Positions 8,427 through 17,611 of a stretch of DNA of 64,000 bases are shown here, piece after piece. Below the pieces are notes generated by a model. The model did no database searches. It saw only the letters and a program-made list of their open reading frames with translations, and had not been told where the DNA came from. The DNA comes from JADJOM01 sp963817435 (GTDB taxonomy: Bacteria > Gemmatimonadota > Gemmatimonadetes > Gemmatimonadales > GWC2-71-9): contig CAWFNY010000001.1 in the NCBI GenBank assembly GCA_963817435.1, forward strand, positions 744,001 to 808,000, given 5' to 3'. Within the stretch, counting starts at the first letter, position 1, and every line of letters starts with the position of its first letter. A program made the translations under genes and the position numbers.

Positions 8427-9343
8427 ACACCCGCCGGGCGCTTGCCGCGCTCGCAGTCCTTCTGATCGCGGCGGTGCTCTTTCCTGATCGGCTTCACGCC
8501 TGGACTCCCGGGACCCACATATATCTCGGAGAATCGGTCCTGGCCAATCTCGGGTCACTCCCGGCGGCCATCGCCGACCTGCTTCGCGCCTTTCCGTTCG
8601 ACTTCCTCTACGGTAACATTGCGGCCGACAGCTCCATCGCGAAGAAGTACGCCCCCGTCGGGCGTCACTGCCACGCGTGGCACGTGGGTCAGGAGATCCA
8701 CGACCTGGCGCGGACCGACGCGCTCCGGGCGTTCGGGCTCGGGTATCTCTCCCACCTCGCGGCGGACGTCGTCGCCCACAACTTCTTCGTGCCGCGACAG
8801 CTGGTGCTCACCAGCAGCACGACCGGCTTCGGGCACTCCTACTGGGAGAGCCGCTTCGAGACCCCGCTCGGCGACCGCTTTGCGCGGACGGCCAAGGAAG
8901 TCATCCTGCTCGATCACACTCCGGCCGACGCCCATCTCGATCAGATCATCGCGCCCACCATCTTCAGCGTGAAGACCAACCGCCGGCTCTTTCGCGGCAT
9001 GGTCCACATCACCGAGCACAAGGGATGGCAGCGCGCGTTCCAGGTGGCCGAGAAGACCAGCCGCTGGGATCTTCCCACGGTCGATGTCGAGGAGCATCTG
9101 GCACTGTCGTTCGACTACGTCATGGAGATGCTGGCCGAGCCCGACTCGGAGCCGCGCCGTTTCGATCCGGCGGGGGATCAGCCGCTCAGGATGGCCAAGC
9201 AAATGCGGCGCGAGGCGCTGCTCGCGGGCGGCTGGCGCGACCCGGAGCGGCTGCGGGCGGCTGCGCTGGAACACTTCGGGCTTCCCGACCGTCGCCCGGT
9301 GTTCTGGTCCGATGCCGTCATCAAGAAGCCATGGCAGGAGTAG
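8423..9343 (+). CDS. Secreted zinc-dependent phospholipase C-like protein
   Basis: A 306-aa exported protein of the zinc-dependent phospholipase C (PLC/S1-P1 nuclease-like) family. A signal peptide (residues 1-25, hydrophobic core ALAVLLIAAVLF) ends in LHA just before WTPGTHIYLG. In known enzymes the mature N-terminal Trp ligates zinc, so cleavage before this Trp fits the family. Further possible ligands are in CHAWHVGQEIHD and SHLAADVVAHNFF. The TTG start overlaps the stop of the upstream gene; the 3' end overlaps the kinase gene. Substrate is unknown. Confidence 0.78.
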   Translation: MNTRRALAALAVLLIAAVLFPDRLHAWTPGTHIYLGESVLANLGSLPAAIADLLRAFPFDFLYGNIAADSSIAKKYAPVGRHCHAWHVGQEIHDLARTDALRAFGLGYLSHLAADVVAHNFFVPRQLVLTSSTTGFGHSYWESRFETPLGDRFARTAKEVILLDHTPADAHLDQIIAPTIFSVKTNRRLFRGMVHITEHKGWQRAFQVAEKTSRWDLPTVDVEEHLALSFDYVMEMLAEPDSEPRRFDPAGDQPLRMAKQMRREALLAGGWRDPERLRAAALEHFGLPDRRPVFWSDAVIKKPWQE

Positions 9344-11253
9344 ATCCCCTCTTCGTCGACCTGCAGACAGCCGTCGTCGGGCGCTACTCGCTGGAGCGGG
9401 AGCTCGGACGCGGCGGGATGGGGATCGTCTACCTTGCGCGCGACGTGAGTCTCGACCGCCCCGTCGCCATCAAGCTGCTGCCGCCGGAGCTGGCCGCGCG
9501 GCCCACGCTCCGGGAGCGCTTCCTCCGGGAGGCACGCACCGCGGCCCGGCTCTCCCACCCCAACATCGTGCCGATCCACGCCGTCGAGGAGTCCGGGACC
9601 CTCGTCTGGTTCGTCATGGCCTACATCCCCGGCGAGAGTCTCGGTCAGCGGCTCAAGGAGCGCGGTGCGCTGCCGGCCGCGGAGGCGAGCCGCGTGCTCC
9701 GGGACGTGAGCTGGGCGCTCGCCCATGCCCACGCGCACGGAGTGGTGCACCGGGATGTGAAGCCTGACAACATCCTGCTGGAGGCGGGGGGACGGAGGGC
9801 GCTCATCGCCGACTTCGGGATCGCGGCGCCCATCGAGCAGGGGGGCGAGGTGGTCGGCACCGTCGCCTATCTGAGCCCCGAGCAGGCCACCGGCGAGCGG
9901 GTGGATGGGCGGAGCGATCTCTACGCCCTCGGCGTGGTGGGCTACTATGCGCTCGCGAGCCGGCTTCCTTACCCCGTCACCTCGCTCGACGCGCTGGTGG
10001 AGCGGCAGCTCGCCGGTCCCCCGCCGCCGCTCGCCGGCGTGGCGCCGCATGTGCCGCGGGCGCTCGCCCGCGCGATTGACCGCTGTCTTTCCCCGCTTCC
10101 GACCTCGCGGTTCCAGTCGGGCGAAGATTTGGCGGAGGCGCTGGAGCAGATGGGTGGGCTCTCCAGCGAACTGCCCGCGCCGTTCCGGGTATGGATCCAG
10201 AAGGGCAACCAGCGGCGCAGCCCGGTCCTCCTCCTCGCGCTGCTCTGGGGCCTGCCATCCCTCTTTGGCATCGTGTTCGCCATCGCCGCTCGGGACGAGT
10301 TCGGGGCCGCGACCGCGCTCTCGCTCTTGCTGACCCTCGCCATAACTGTGCCGGCCGCCGTCGCCTTGTCGGCGCGGATTCTCCAGACCCGCAAGCTCCT
10401 GATGGCGGGCTACACGCACAGTGACCTGATTCACGCGCTCGCCCAGCATGTCGAGCAGCGCCGGGAGGAACTCGCCTTCGAGCACGGGAATACGCCGAGT
10501 CGAGCCGGGACATTCGTAAATGGGGGGTTGCTGCTCGCGCTGGCGCTTGGTGGTGGGTTCCTGACGGCGGCGGCTTTCCTCGGATATCCTGCCGCCGGCC
10601 CGCTGGCCATGGCCGGTGCGGTCTGTTTCAGCATCGCGCTTCTGCTGGGCGCGGCGCGCAACGTCGTTCCCGGCGCCCGCGCCGGTGCGCGCGACCGCTG
10701 GGCAGAATTCGCGCTGCGGTTCTGGAAGGGGAGGATTGGTCGCTGGCTGACCGGTCTCGCGGGCTGGCGTCTCACGCGGAGCGACGCGCCGGAGCAGATG
10801 CTGCACCGCCCAACCGAGGTGGCCCTTGGCGACGCGGCCGAGGCGCTGTACCGCGCCCTCCCAGCCGGGGAACGCCGCGATCTCAAGGCGGTGCCGGAAC
10901 AGATCCGGTATCTCTCCACGCAGGCGCAGTCGATGCGGAGAAAGCTGGAAGAGCTGGATGATCTCATCGCGCAAGCGGCGCCGACCACGCTCTTCGATGG
11001 CGAGAAGGCGGGCGGGGATGGTGGTGCCACGGAACTCTCCGATGCACGCGGCCTGTGGGCGGCTCGGCTCAGGGAGACGGTGACACTGCTCGAGTCGCTG
11101 CGGGTGGGGTTGCTCAAGCTGCATGCGGGCAGCGCGGCACCGGAGACGCTCACCGCCGACCTCGATGCCGCGCGGGCACTCAAGCTGCGCCTGGAACGGC
11201 TGTTCGACGCCCATGCGGAGACCGATCGGCTGCTGAAGGAGGAACGGTCGTGA
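9331..11253 (+). CDS. Membrane serine/threonine protein kinase
   Basis: A 640-aa PknB-type kinase. The kinase domain spans about residues 19-280: Gly-rich loop LGRGGMGIVYLARD, catalytic Lys48 in VAIKLL, HRD at 140-142 (VHRDVKPDNIL), DFG at 161-163 and GTVAYLSPEQATGE. Two hydrophobic blocks (about 290-345 and 395-440) suggest four membrane helices. The C-terminal 150 residues are helical and charged. There are no PASTA repeats, so it is not a standard PknB. It overlaps the phospholipase-like gene by 13 bp and the M23 gene by GTGA, so the three are likely co-translated. Confidence 0.93.
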   Translation: MAGVDPLFVDLQTAVVGRYSLERELGRGGMGIVYLARDVSLDRPVAIKLLPPELAARPTLRERFLREARTAARLSHPNIVPIHAVEESGTLVWFVMAYIPGESLGQRLKERGALPAAEASRVLRDVSWALAHAHAHGVVHRDVKPDNILLEAGGRRALIADFGIAAPIEQGGEVVGTVAYLSPEQATGERVDGRSDLYALGVVGYYALASRLPYPVTSLDALVERQLAGPPPPLAGVAPHVPRALARAIDRCLSPLPTSRFQSGEDLAEALEQMGGLSSELPAPFRVWIQKGNQRRSPVLLLALLWGLPSLFGIVFAIAARDEFGAATALSLLLTLAITVPAAVALSARILQTRKLLMAGYTHSDLIHALAQHVEQRREELAFEHGNTPSRAGTFVNGGLLLALALGGGFLTAAAFLGYPAAGPLAMAGAVCFSIALLLGAARNVVPGARAGARDRWAEFALRFWKGRIGRWLTGLAGWRLTRSDAPEQMLHRPTEVALGDAAEALYRALPAGERRDLKAVPEQIRYLSTQAQSMRRKLEELDDLIAQAAPTTLFDGEKAGGDGGATELSDARGLWAARLRETVTLLESLRVGLLKLHAGSAAPETLTADLDAARALKLRLERLFDAHAETDRLLKEERS

Positions 11254-12122
11254 GGATGGCGCTCAAGGGCATTCTCATCGGGTCGCTCCTGGTTCGGACC
11301 GCGCCCCTCGCCTCGCAGCAGGTGTCGATCGAAACCGAGCCGGCCCGGCCGACGCGCGGCTCGCTGATCCGCCTGCGGGTGACACCGACGACAGCAGAGC
11401 CAGTCGCTGCCGTCGAGGGGGAGGCGGCGGGCGAGCCGCTGCACTTTTCGCGGACCGATCCGGTCACATGGGCCTCGCTCGCGGGCATTCCCGTCGAGGG
11501 GGATGATTCGCTCACCCTCACGCTGGTGCTGGTGATCGGCGACCGGCGGGACACGGTCCACACCGCCGTGGGCGTGGGTCGTGCCGACTATCCCAATGAA
11601 CACCTGAAGGTGGCGCCCAGGATGGCGACACCCGACAGCACGGCGCAGGCGCGGATCGCGCGCGAGATCGCGCTCGCGCGGCGGGTAAGCCGGGAGGCCC
11701 ACCTTTCACCGCGCCGATGGAGTGAGCCGTTCGCGCTCCCGCGCGACAGCCGTATCACAAGCGGCTTCGGGACCGGCCGCCAGTACAACGGGAAAGTGCT
11801 CAGCAGGCACCTCGGCACCGATTTCGCCGGCGCGGTCGGCGCCCCGGTGCGAGCGGCCAACGCGGGCCGGGTGGCGCTGGTCGCCGACTTCTATCTGGCG
11901 GGGAGGGTGGTCTATCTCGACCACGGCGAGGGGCTGATCTCGGCCTACTTCCACCTGAGCAGGACTCTGGTGACCACGGGCCAGGAAGTGGCGCGTGGCC
12001 AGATCATCGGGGAGGTGGGTCGGAGCGGCCGGGTCACCGGCCCACACCTGCATTTCGTGATGCGCTACGGTGGGACAACCATCGACCCCCTGAGCGTGAT
12101 GGCGTTGCTCGGGGCGCCGTAG
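11250..12122 (+). CDS. Secreted M23-family metallopeptidase
   Basis: A 290-aa exported LytM-type endopeptidase, likely cutting peptidoglycan cross-links or acting as an activator. A signal peptide covers about residues 1-24 and an Ig-like region about 25-120. The M23 domain (about 160-290) has zinc ligands in SRHLGTDFAG (H and D) and GPHLHF (HxH). GTG at 11250-11252 overlaps the kinase stop; an ATG at 11256 is the alternative start. The last codons (LGAP, stop) lie inside the inverted repeat shared with gatB. Confidence 0.9.
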   Translation: MRMALKGILIGSLLVRTAPLASQQVSIETEPARPTRGSLIRLRVTPTTAEPVAAVEGEAAGEPLHFSRTDPVTWASLAGIPVEGDDSLTLTLVLVIGDRRDTVHTAVGVGRADYPNEHLKVAPRMATPDSTAQARIAREIALARRVSREAHLSPRRWSEPFALPRDSRITSGFGTGRQYNGKVLSRHLGTDFAGAVGAPVRAANAGRVALVADFYLAGRVVYLDHGEGLISAYFHLSRTLVTTGQEVARGQIIGEVGRSGRVTGPHLHFVMRYGGTTIDPLSVMALLGAP

Positions 12123-12154
12123 GCGCGCACGGCCGTTCGCGCCTACGGCGCCCC
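12111..12154. terminator. Perfect 17-bp inverted repeat at the convergent M23/gatB ends
   Basis: GGGGCGCCGTAGGCGCG (12111-12127) and its exact reverse complement (12138-12154) flank a 10-base loop. Both convergent stop codons (TAG at 12120-12122 and its mirror at 12143-12145) lie in the arms, so both proteins end in LGAP. It probably works as a bidirectional transcription end. The core CCGTAGGCG..CACGGCCGT resembles the repeat near 45950, suggesting a dispersed palindromic family. Confidence 0.8.
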
Positions 12155-13567
12155 CAGTTTTGCCTGCAGCACCGGCGCGACCTTCTTCGGATCGGCCTTG
12201 CCGCCGCTCTTTTTCATTACCTGTCCCGTGAAGAACCCGATCAGCTTGGTCTCCCCGCCGCGGTAGCGCTCGACTTCCTTCGGATTGTTCGCCAGCACCT
12301 CATCGACCCACTGCCCGACTGCATCGGCGTCGCCCACCTGGACGAGGCCGAGCCGGTCGGCGATCGCGCGCGGTGCCTCGTCGTTGCCTGGCAACTCCCC
12401 GAAGATGCGTTTGGCGGCCTGATTGCTCACCGTGCCGTCCTTCACCAGGGCAACCAGCGCCGCGAGCCGCTCCGGCGCCACCGTGAAGCGGCCCGTCTCG
12501 TTGAAGCCACGAAGCGCGTCGTTGATCACCCAGTTCGAGGCCATCTTGGGCTCGACCCCGGCCGCGACGACGGCCTCGAAGTAGTCGGCGATCGGGCGCT
12601 CGGCGGCAAGCACGCCGGCATCATAGGGCGGCAGGCCGTGCACCGTCATGAAGCGGTCGCGTTTGGCCTCCGGCAGTTCGGGGAGACCGTGGTGCTGCTG
12701 CTGGATCCAGAGCCGCGTGAGGACGAGCGGCGGCAGGTCGGGATCGGGGAAGTAGTGGTAGTCGTGGCTCTCCTCCTTCGACCGCATCGGCCGCACCTCA
12801 CCGGTGCCGGCGTTGAAGAGCATGGTCATCTGCTCCACCCGGCCGCCCGATTCGACGACCGCGATCTGCCGGTCCCGCTCCACGATGAGCGCCCGCTCCA
12901 CGTTCGCGAAGCTGTTCATGTTCTTGACTTCGGTCTTGGTGCCGAGCCGGGTGTCCCCGGGGCGGCGGATCGAGATGTTGGCATCCACCCGGAGCGAGCC
13001 CTCTTCCATGTTGCAGTCGCTCACCTCGCAGTAGAGCAGGATCTGCTTCAGCACGGTGAGATAGGCGCGTGCCTCGCCCGGGCTCCGCATGTCCGGCTCG
13101 CTCACGATCTCGGCCAGCGGCGTTCCCGCGCGGTTGAGGTCCACAGCGGTACGCCCAGGAACCCGGTCATGCAGCGACTTGCCGGCGTCTTCTTCGAGAT
13201 GAAGCCGGGTCACGCCGAGGGTGATGCGTCCCCGCTCCGGGGATTCAATCGTGATTCCGCCGCCGGTCGCGAGCGGCTGGTCGAACTGGGAGATCTGGTA
13301 GCCCTTGGGCAGGTCGGGGTAGAAGTAGTTCTTCCGGGCGAACACACTCGTCTCATGCACGCGGCAGTTGAGGGCGAGCGCGGCGCGCGCAGCCAGCTCG
13401 ACCGCGTGCTCGTTCGGCATCGGGAGCGCACCAGGCAGCCCCAGGCAGACCGGACAGACCTGGGTGTTCGGTGTCGCGCCGAAGTGATTGGCGCATCCGC
13501 AGAACATCTTGGAGCGGGTGAGCAGCTGCACGTGGACTTCGAGTCCGATCACGGTTTCCCACGTCAT
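12143..13567 (-). CDS. gatB: Aspartyl/glutamyl-tRNA amidotransferase subunit B
   Basis: GatB (474 aa) is the kinase/tRNA-binding subunit of the GatCAB complex, which turns Glu-tRNA(Gln) and/or Asp-tRNA(Asn) into the amidated form. It opens with WETVIGLEVHVQLLTRSKMF, has CGCANHFGATPNTQVCPVC (zinc-type Cys pairs), LHLEEDAGKSLHD and VDLNRAGTPLAEIVSEPDM, and ends with the YqeY-like tail domain. It starts at the last base of gatA and closes the serS-HK-uvrD-gatC-gatA-gatB run. Confidence 0.98.
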   Translation of the reverse strand: MTWETVIGLEVHVQLLTRSKMFCGCANHFGATPNTQVCPVCLGLPGALPMPNEHAVELAARAALALNCRVHETSVFARKNYFYPDLPKGYQISQFDQPLATGGGITIESPERGRITLGVTRLHLEEDAGKSLHDRVPGRTAVDLNRAGTPLAEIVSEPDMRSPGEARAYLTVLKQILLYCEVSDCNMEEGSLRVDANISIRRPGDTRLGTKTEVKNMNSFANVERALIVERDRQIAVVESGGRVEQMTMLFNAGTGEVRPMRSKEESHDYHYFPDPDLPPLVLTRLWIQQQHHGLPELPEAKRDRFMTVHGLPPYDAGVLAAERPIADYFEAVVAAGVEPKMASNWVINDALRGFNETGRFTVAPERLAALVALVKDGTVSNQAAKRIFGELPGNDEAPRAIADRLGLVQVGDADAVGQWVDEVLANNPKEVERYRGGETKLIGFFTGQVMKKSGGKADPKKVAPVLQAKLGAP

Positions 13568-15009
13568 CAGCGCACCTCCCGCCGGGCATCGATGGCCGCC
13601 TCGAGCGTGCCCGCGACGCTCAGCATCCGCGCTTCGCCGAACATCGGGGCCACCAGCTGGGCGCCGATGGGCAGCCCCCCTTCCCGGCCGACGGGGAGAC
13701 TCATCGCCGGCAGCGCGGCCAGGCTGATCGCGCAGGTGAAGATGTCGGCGAGATACATCGCGACCGGGTCCTCGGTCTTTTCGCCCGCCTTGAAGGCCGG
13801 CGTCGGCGTCGTGGGAGTCAGCAGCAGGTCCACCGCCTGGTCCTCGAACACCTTGCGGAAGTCCTCCGCAAGGAGGGCACGCACCTGCTGCGCCTTGCGG
13901 TAGTAGGCGTCGTAGTAGCCGGAGCTGAGCACGTACGTCCCGATGAGGATCCGCCGCTGCACCTCGGGGCCGAATCCCTTCCCTCGCGTGGCACGGTAGA
14001 GCGAGCCGAGATCGCCGCCCGTCCCGATATGCCGCGGTCCGTAGCGGACGCCATCGAAGCGGGCGAGGTTGGCTGCCGCCTCCGCTGGCGCCACGATGTA
14101 GTAGGTCGGGACGGCGTACTTCGCGTGCGGGAGCGACACCTCCTTGACCGTCGCGCCGAGCTGCTGCATCGTGTGCGCCGTGTGATCGAGCGCCGACCGG
14201 ACCCCGCCGTCGAGATCGGGGGGGAAGTACTCCCGTGGCATCCCGATGGTGAGACCGGTCAGATCCTTCCTCGGCGCTTCCAGCTCCAGCGGCGGCCGGG
14301 CCGCCGACGTGGAGTCGTAGCTGTCGTGTCCGCTGATGACCGCGAGCACCCGGGCGGCATCGTCGACCGTCTGTCCGAAGACGCTGATCTGGTCGAGCGA
14401 GGAGCCGAAGGCCACCAGGCCATAGCGGCTGACGCGGCCGTAGGTCGGCTTCACGCCCACGATGCCGCAGAAACTCGCCGGCTGCCTGACGGAACCGCCG
14501 GTTTCCGACCCGAGAGCGGCCGGGACGACACCGGCCGCCACCAGCGCCGCGGAGCCGCCGGAAGATCCGCCCGGGACGCGGGAGGGATCGATCGGGTTGT
14601 GCACCCGGCCGAAGGCGGAGTTCTCGGTGGAGGAGCCCATCGCGAACTCATCGAGATTCGTCTTGGACGCGATGATGGCGCCCGCCTCGCGGAGCCGGGT
14701 GACGACGGTCGCGTCGTAGGGCGAGATGTATCCCTCGAGGATCTTCGAGGCACAGGTGGTCGGCTCGTCCGTAGTGACGATATTGTCCTTGAGCGCGACC
14801 GGAACCCCGGCGAGCGGCAGCGTGCCGCGCGCGCCCACCGGCATGGCGTCCAGCCGGCGGGCGTCGCGGTCGAGGAGGTCCTGCGACCAGTGCAGCGTCG
14901 CATTGAGCGGCGCGGCCTTGGTCAGGCGGGCGCCGACTTCGGCCGCGACGGAGGCCGCCGACGTCCGGCCGCCACAGACCGCATCGGCGATGAAGGCGAC
15001 GGAGCTCAT
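13567..15009 (-). CDS. gatA: Aspartyl/glutamyl-tRNA amidotransferase subunit A
   Basis: GatA (480 aa) is the amidase-signature subunit that releases ammonia from glutamine. The Lys-cisSer-Ser triad region is visible: VPVALKDNIVT with the catalytic Lys, then SSTENSAFGRVHNP and GGSSGGSAALVAAG, followed by ALGSETGGSVRQPASFCG. Length is standard. The ATG lies in an ATGA overlap with gatC and the stop touches the gatB start. Confidence 0.98.
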   Translation of the reverse strand: MSSVAFIADAVCGGRTSAASVAAEVGARLTKAAPLNATLHWSQDLLDRDARRLDAMPVGARGTLPLAGVPVALKDNIVTTDEPTTCASKILEGYISPYDATVVTRLREAGAIIASKTNLDEFAMGSSTENSAFGRVHNPIDPSRVPGGSSGGSAALVAAGVVPAALGSETGGSVRQPASFCGIVGVKPTYGRVSRYGLVAFGSSLDQISVFGQTVDDAARVLAVISGHDSYDSTSAARPPLELEAPRKDLTGLTIGMPREYFPPDLDGGVRSALDHTAHTMQQLGATVKEVSLPHAKYAVPTYYIVAPAEAAANLARFDGVRYGPRHIGTGGDLGSLYRATRGKGFGPEVQRRILIGTYVLSSGYYDAYYRKAQQVRALLAEDFRKVFEDQAVDLLLTPTTPTPAFKAGEKTEDPVAMYLADIFTCAISLAALPAMSLPVGREGGLPIGAQLVAPMFGEARMLSVAGTLEAAIDARREVR

Positions 15010-15308
15010 TCGGTTCCCTCCATCGCGCCGAGCTTGGGCACCAGGAACAGACCGTGACGGAACTCGGGTGCCATGTCCGCGGGCGTCCGGGTCAGCACGG
15101 CGGGGCGCACTTCATCCGGACGGAGCGTCAGCTGGGTGGGGCCGGCGAGAAACGGAGGCGCCTGTTCGCCCGAGGGCACTTCGTTCAGCTGATCGACGAA
15201 GGCCACGATGCGCCCGATCTGTTCGACAAGGCGCGGCAGATCCGCCTCAGGCACCTCGAGTTCGGACAGCCTGGCCACGTGCAGCACATCCTCCCGACGG
15301 ATACTCAT
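15006..15308 (-). CDS. gatC: Aspartyl/glutamyl-tRNA amidotransferase subunit C
   Basis: GatC (100 aa) stabilises the GatA-GatB pair. Typical opening MSIRREDVLHVARLSELEV and central VEQIGRIVAFVDQLNEV. I chose ATG at 15306-15308, which sits in an ATGA overlap with the uvrD/pcrA stop; an upstream in-frame ATG at 15320 would add four residues. Confidence 0.93.
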   Translation of the reverse strand: MSIRREDVLHVARLSELEVPEADLPRLVEQIGRIVAFVDQLNEVPSGEQAPPFLAGPTQLTLRPDEVRPAVLTRTPADMAPEFRHGLFLVPKLGAMEGTE

Positions 15309-17611
15309 GCGCTCTCCCATTCCCGTTCCAGGCCCGCGTAGGCGACGAGCAGCTGCTTCACGCCATGTTCCTCGTCATCGAACTTCACCGACACCTTGAG
15401 ATCCTTCCCCGTACCCGCCAGTCCCTGAATCACTCCGCTGCCGAATCGGCGATGCCGGACCCGCTCGCCTTTCACGTACCGCGGCGTGTCCTGCGAGGCC
15501 TCCTCCGCGGGCTCCACCGTCCTGCCACCGGCCACCGGAATGTCGTCGTCCAGCCAGGACCGCCGGCTCGGCGTGCTCCCTCCATAGCTCGGCGGCCCGG
15601 GCCGGCGCGGCGCCGCACTGCCGCTCCAGTCGGGCGACCACATGCTGCTGGTGCGCTTCTCGTCGATGATCCCGGGCGGGATCGACTGCAGGAACCGGGA
15701 GGCACGTCCGGGGCGCAGTTCACCGCCCCGTCGCCGGGCGCGGGCCCAGCTGATGTAGAGCTTGTCTTTCGCCCGGGTGATACCAACGTAGCAGAGCCGG
15801 CGTTCCTCTTCGAGCCCATGCTCCTGTTCCTCCGCACGGGCCAGCGGGAAGAGCCCGTCCTCGAGGCCGGTCAGCGCGACGACCGGCCACTCGAGGCCCT
15901 TCGCGGTGTGCAGGGTCATCAGCGTCACGCCATCCGACATCCCCTTGCTGGTGTCATTCGCGGACATCAGCGCCGCTTCCGACAGGAAACGCTCGAGGGG
16001 CGTCGTCTGCTCTTCGGTGTCCGGCTCCACGACTTCGGACCACTCCGCCGCGCTGGCGACGAATTCCCTGGCGTTCTCCCACCGGTCGGCGCCTTCGGGT
16101 CCCTCGGCCAGCAGCACCTGCTCGTAGTCGATCGACTGGATCACCTGCTCCAGCACCTGGGCCGGCGGCCACGTCTCCGACTTCTCCCGCAGCATGGTGA
16201 TCAGGTCGGAGAACTTGCGGAGCGCCTCGCGCACGTTCGGCCGGAGCCCGGTGATCATCTCGGCCGCGCCCGACGCCTGGAGAAGCGGCTTGCCCCATCT
16301 GGTTGCGGCCTCCTGGACGGTCGCAAGGCTCGACTCGCCGAGTCCGCGCCGCGGGACGCTGATCGCGCGCAGGAATGCTTCGTCGTCGGCCGGATTGGCG
16401 ATCAGGCGCAGATAGGCGAGCAGGTCCTTCACCTCGCGCCGGTCGTAGAAGCTGATCGCGCCGACGATGCGGTACGGGATCCCCGCCCGCCGGAACGCCT
16501 CTTCGAGGGCGCGCGACTGGGAGTTGGTGCGGTAGAGGATCGCCATCTCGTTATAGGCCCAGTCACCCTTGGCGCTGCGGGCCCGGAACTCCTTGACGAT
16601 CCACTCGGCTTCGTCCCGCTCGTCGGCGGCGGCGACGACGGTGACCTGCTCCCCGCCCTTCCGGCGGGTGCGCAGCGTCTTGCCGATGCGGCCCTTGTTC
16701 TCCTCGATCACCGCGTTGGCGGCATCGAGCACCACCTGGGTCGAGCGGTAGTTGTCCTCCAGCCGCACCAGTGCGGCACCGGGGAAGTCCTGCAGGAACG
16801 ACTGCATGTTGCGCACGTCGGCCCCGCGCCAGCCGTAGATGGACTGGTCGTCGTCACCGACCGCGCAGACGTTGCCGTGCCGGCCGAGGAGCTTCACCAG
16901 CTGGTACTGGGCCGAGTTGGTGTCCTGGAACTCGTCGACCAGCAGGAAGGCGAACCGCTCCTGGTAGTACGCCAGTCGATCCGGGCGCTCCCGGAAGAGG
17001 GTCAGCGGGTGCAGCATCAGGTCATCGAAGTCCATCGCGTTCTGGCTCTTGAGCGCGGGGCCGAGGGCCCGGTAGACATCCGCGGCGACCTGGGCCGGCC
17101 GGTCGAAGGGCGATCCGCTCGCCAGTTCATCCGGCCCCACCATCCGGTTCTTCGCCGCCGAGATCAGCGACTGGACCAGCTTCGGGGGGAAGAGCTTGGT
17201 CGAATGGCCACGTGCGTCCATCAGCCGCTTGATGAGCGAGAGGCGATCGTCTTCGTCGTAGATCGTGAACTGCCGGGAGAAGCCGAGGGCCTCCGCCTCG
17301 CGTCGCAGCAGGCGCGCGGAGAGCGAGTGGAAGGTCCCGATCCAGAGCCCGGCAGGATCCTGCCCGAGCTGTCGGCCGACGCGCTCTTTCATCTCGCCGG
17401 CGGCCTTGTTGGTGAAGGTGACCGCGAAGATGCGCTGCGGGGCCACACCAGCCTGGTCGATGAGCCGCGCGATCCGCATCGTGAGCACGCGGGTCTTCCC
17501 CGAGCCCGCGCCGGCCACCACGAGCAGGGGACCGTGGACGTGCTCCACCGCCGCCCGCTGCGCGGGATTGAGGCCGTCAAGGCCCAGGAGGGCGGCGCGT
17601 TCAGCTGGCAT
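15305..17611 (-). CDS. UvrD/PcrA-type superfamily 1 DNA helicase
   Basis: A 768-aa 3'-5' helicase of the UvrD/PcrA/Rep group acting in repair and replication restart. Motif Q (LNPAQRAAV), Walker A GAGSGKT, motif Ia TFTNKAAGEMKERV, Walker B LLVDEFQDTN, motif III GDDDQSIYGWRGA, motif IV (ALVRLEDNYRS), motif V (VTLMTLHTAKGLEWPVVAL) and VGITRAK are present. The C-terminus has the PcrA/UvrD-type GERVRHRRFGSGVI tail. It overlaps the kinase gene upstream by 11 bp and gatC downstream by 4 bp. Confidence 0.95.
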   Translation of the reverse strand: MPAERAALLGLDGLNPAQRAAVEHVHGPLLVVAGAGSGKTRVLTMRIARLIDQAGVAPQRIFAVTFTNKAAGEMKERVGRQLGQDPAGLWIGTFHSLSARLLRREAEALGFSRQFTIYDEDDRLSLIKRLMDARGHSTKLFPPKLVQSLISAAKNRMVGPDELASGSPFDRPAQVAADVYRALGPALKSQNAMDFDDLMLHPLTLFRERPDRLAYYQERFAFLLVDEFQDTNSAQYQLVKLLGRHGNVCAVGDDDQSIYGWRGADVRNMQSFLQDFPGAALVRLEDNYRSTQVVLDAANAVIEENKGRIGKTLRTRRKGGEQVTVVAAADERDEAEWIVKEFRARSAKGDWAYNEMAILYRTNSQSRALEEAFRRAGIPYRIVGAISFYDRREVKDLLAYLRLIANPADDEAFLRAISVPRRGLGESSLATVQEAATRWGKPLLQASGAAEMITGLRPNVREALRKFSDLITMLREKSETWPPAQVLEQVIQSIDYEQVLLAEGPEGADRWENAREFVASAAEWSEVVEPDTEEQTTPLERFLSEAALMSANDTSKGMSDGVTLMTLHTAKGLEWPVVALTGLEDGLFPLARAEEQEHGLEEERRLCYVGITRAKDKLYISWARARRRGGELRPGRASRFLQSIPPGIIDEKRTSSMWSPDWSGSAAPRRPGPPSYGGSTPSRRSWLDDDIPVAGGRTVEPAEEASQDTPRYVKGERVRHRRFGSGVIQGLAGTGKDLKVSVKFDDEEHGVKQLLVAYAGLEREWESA

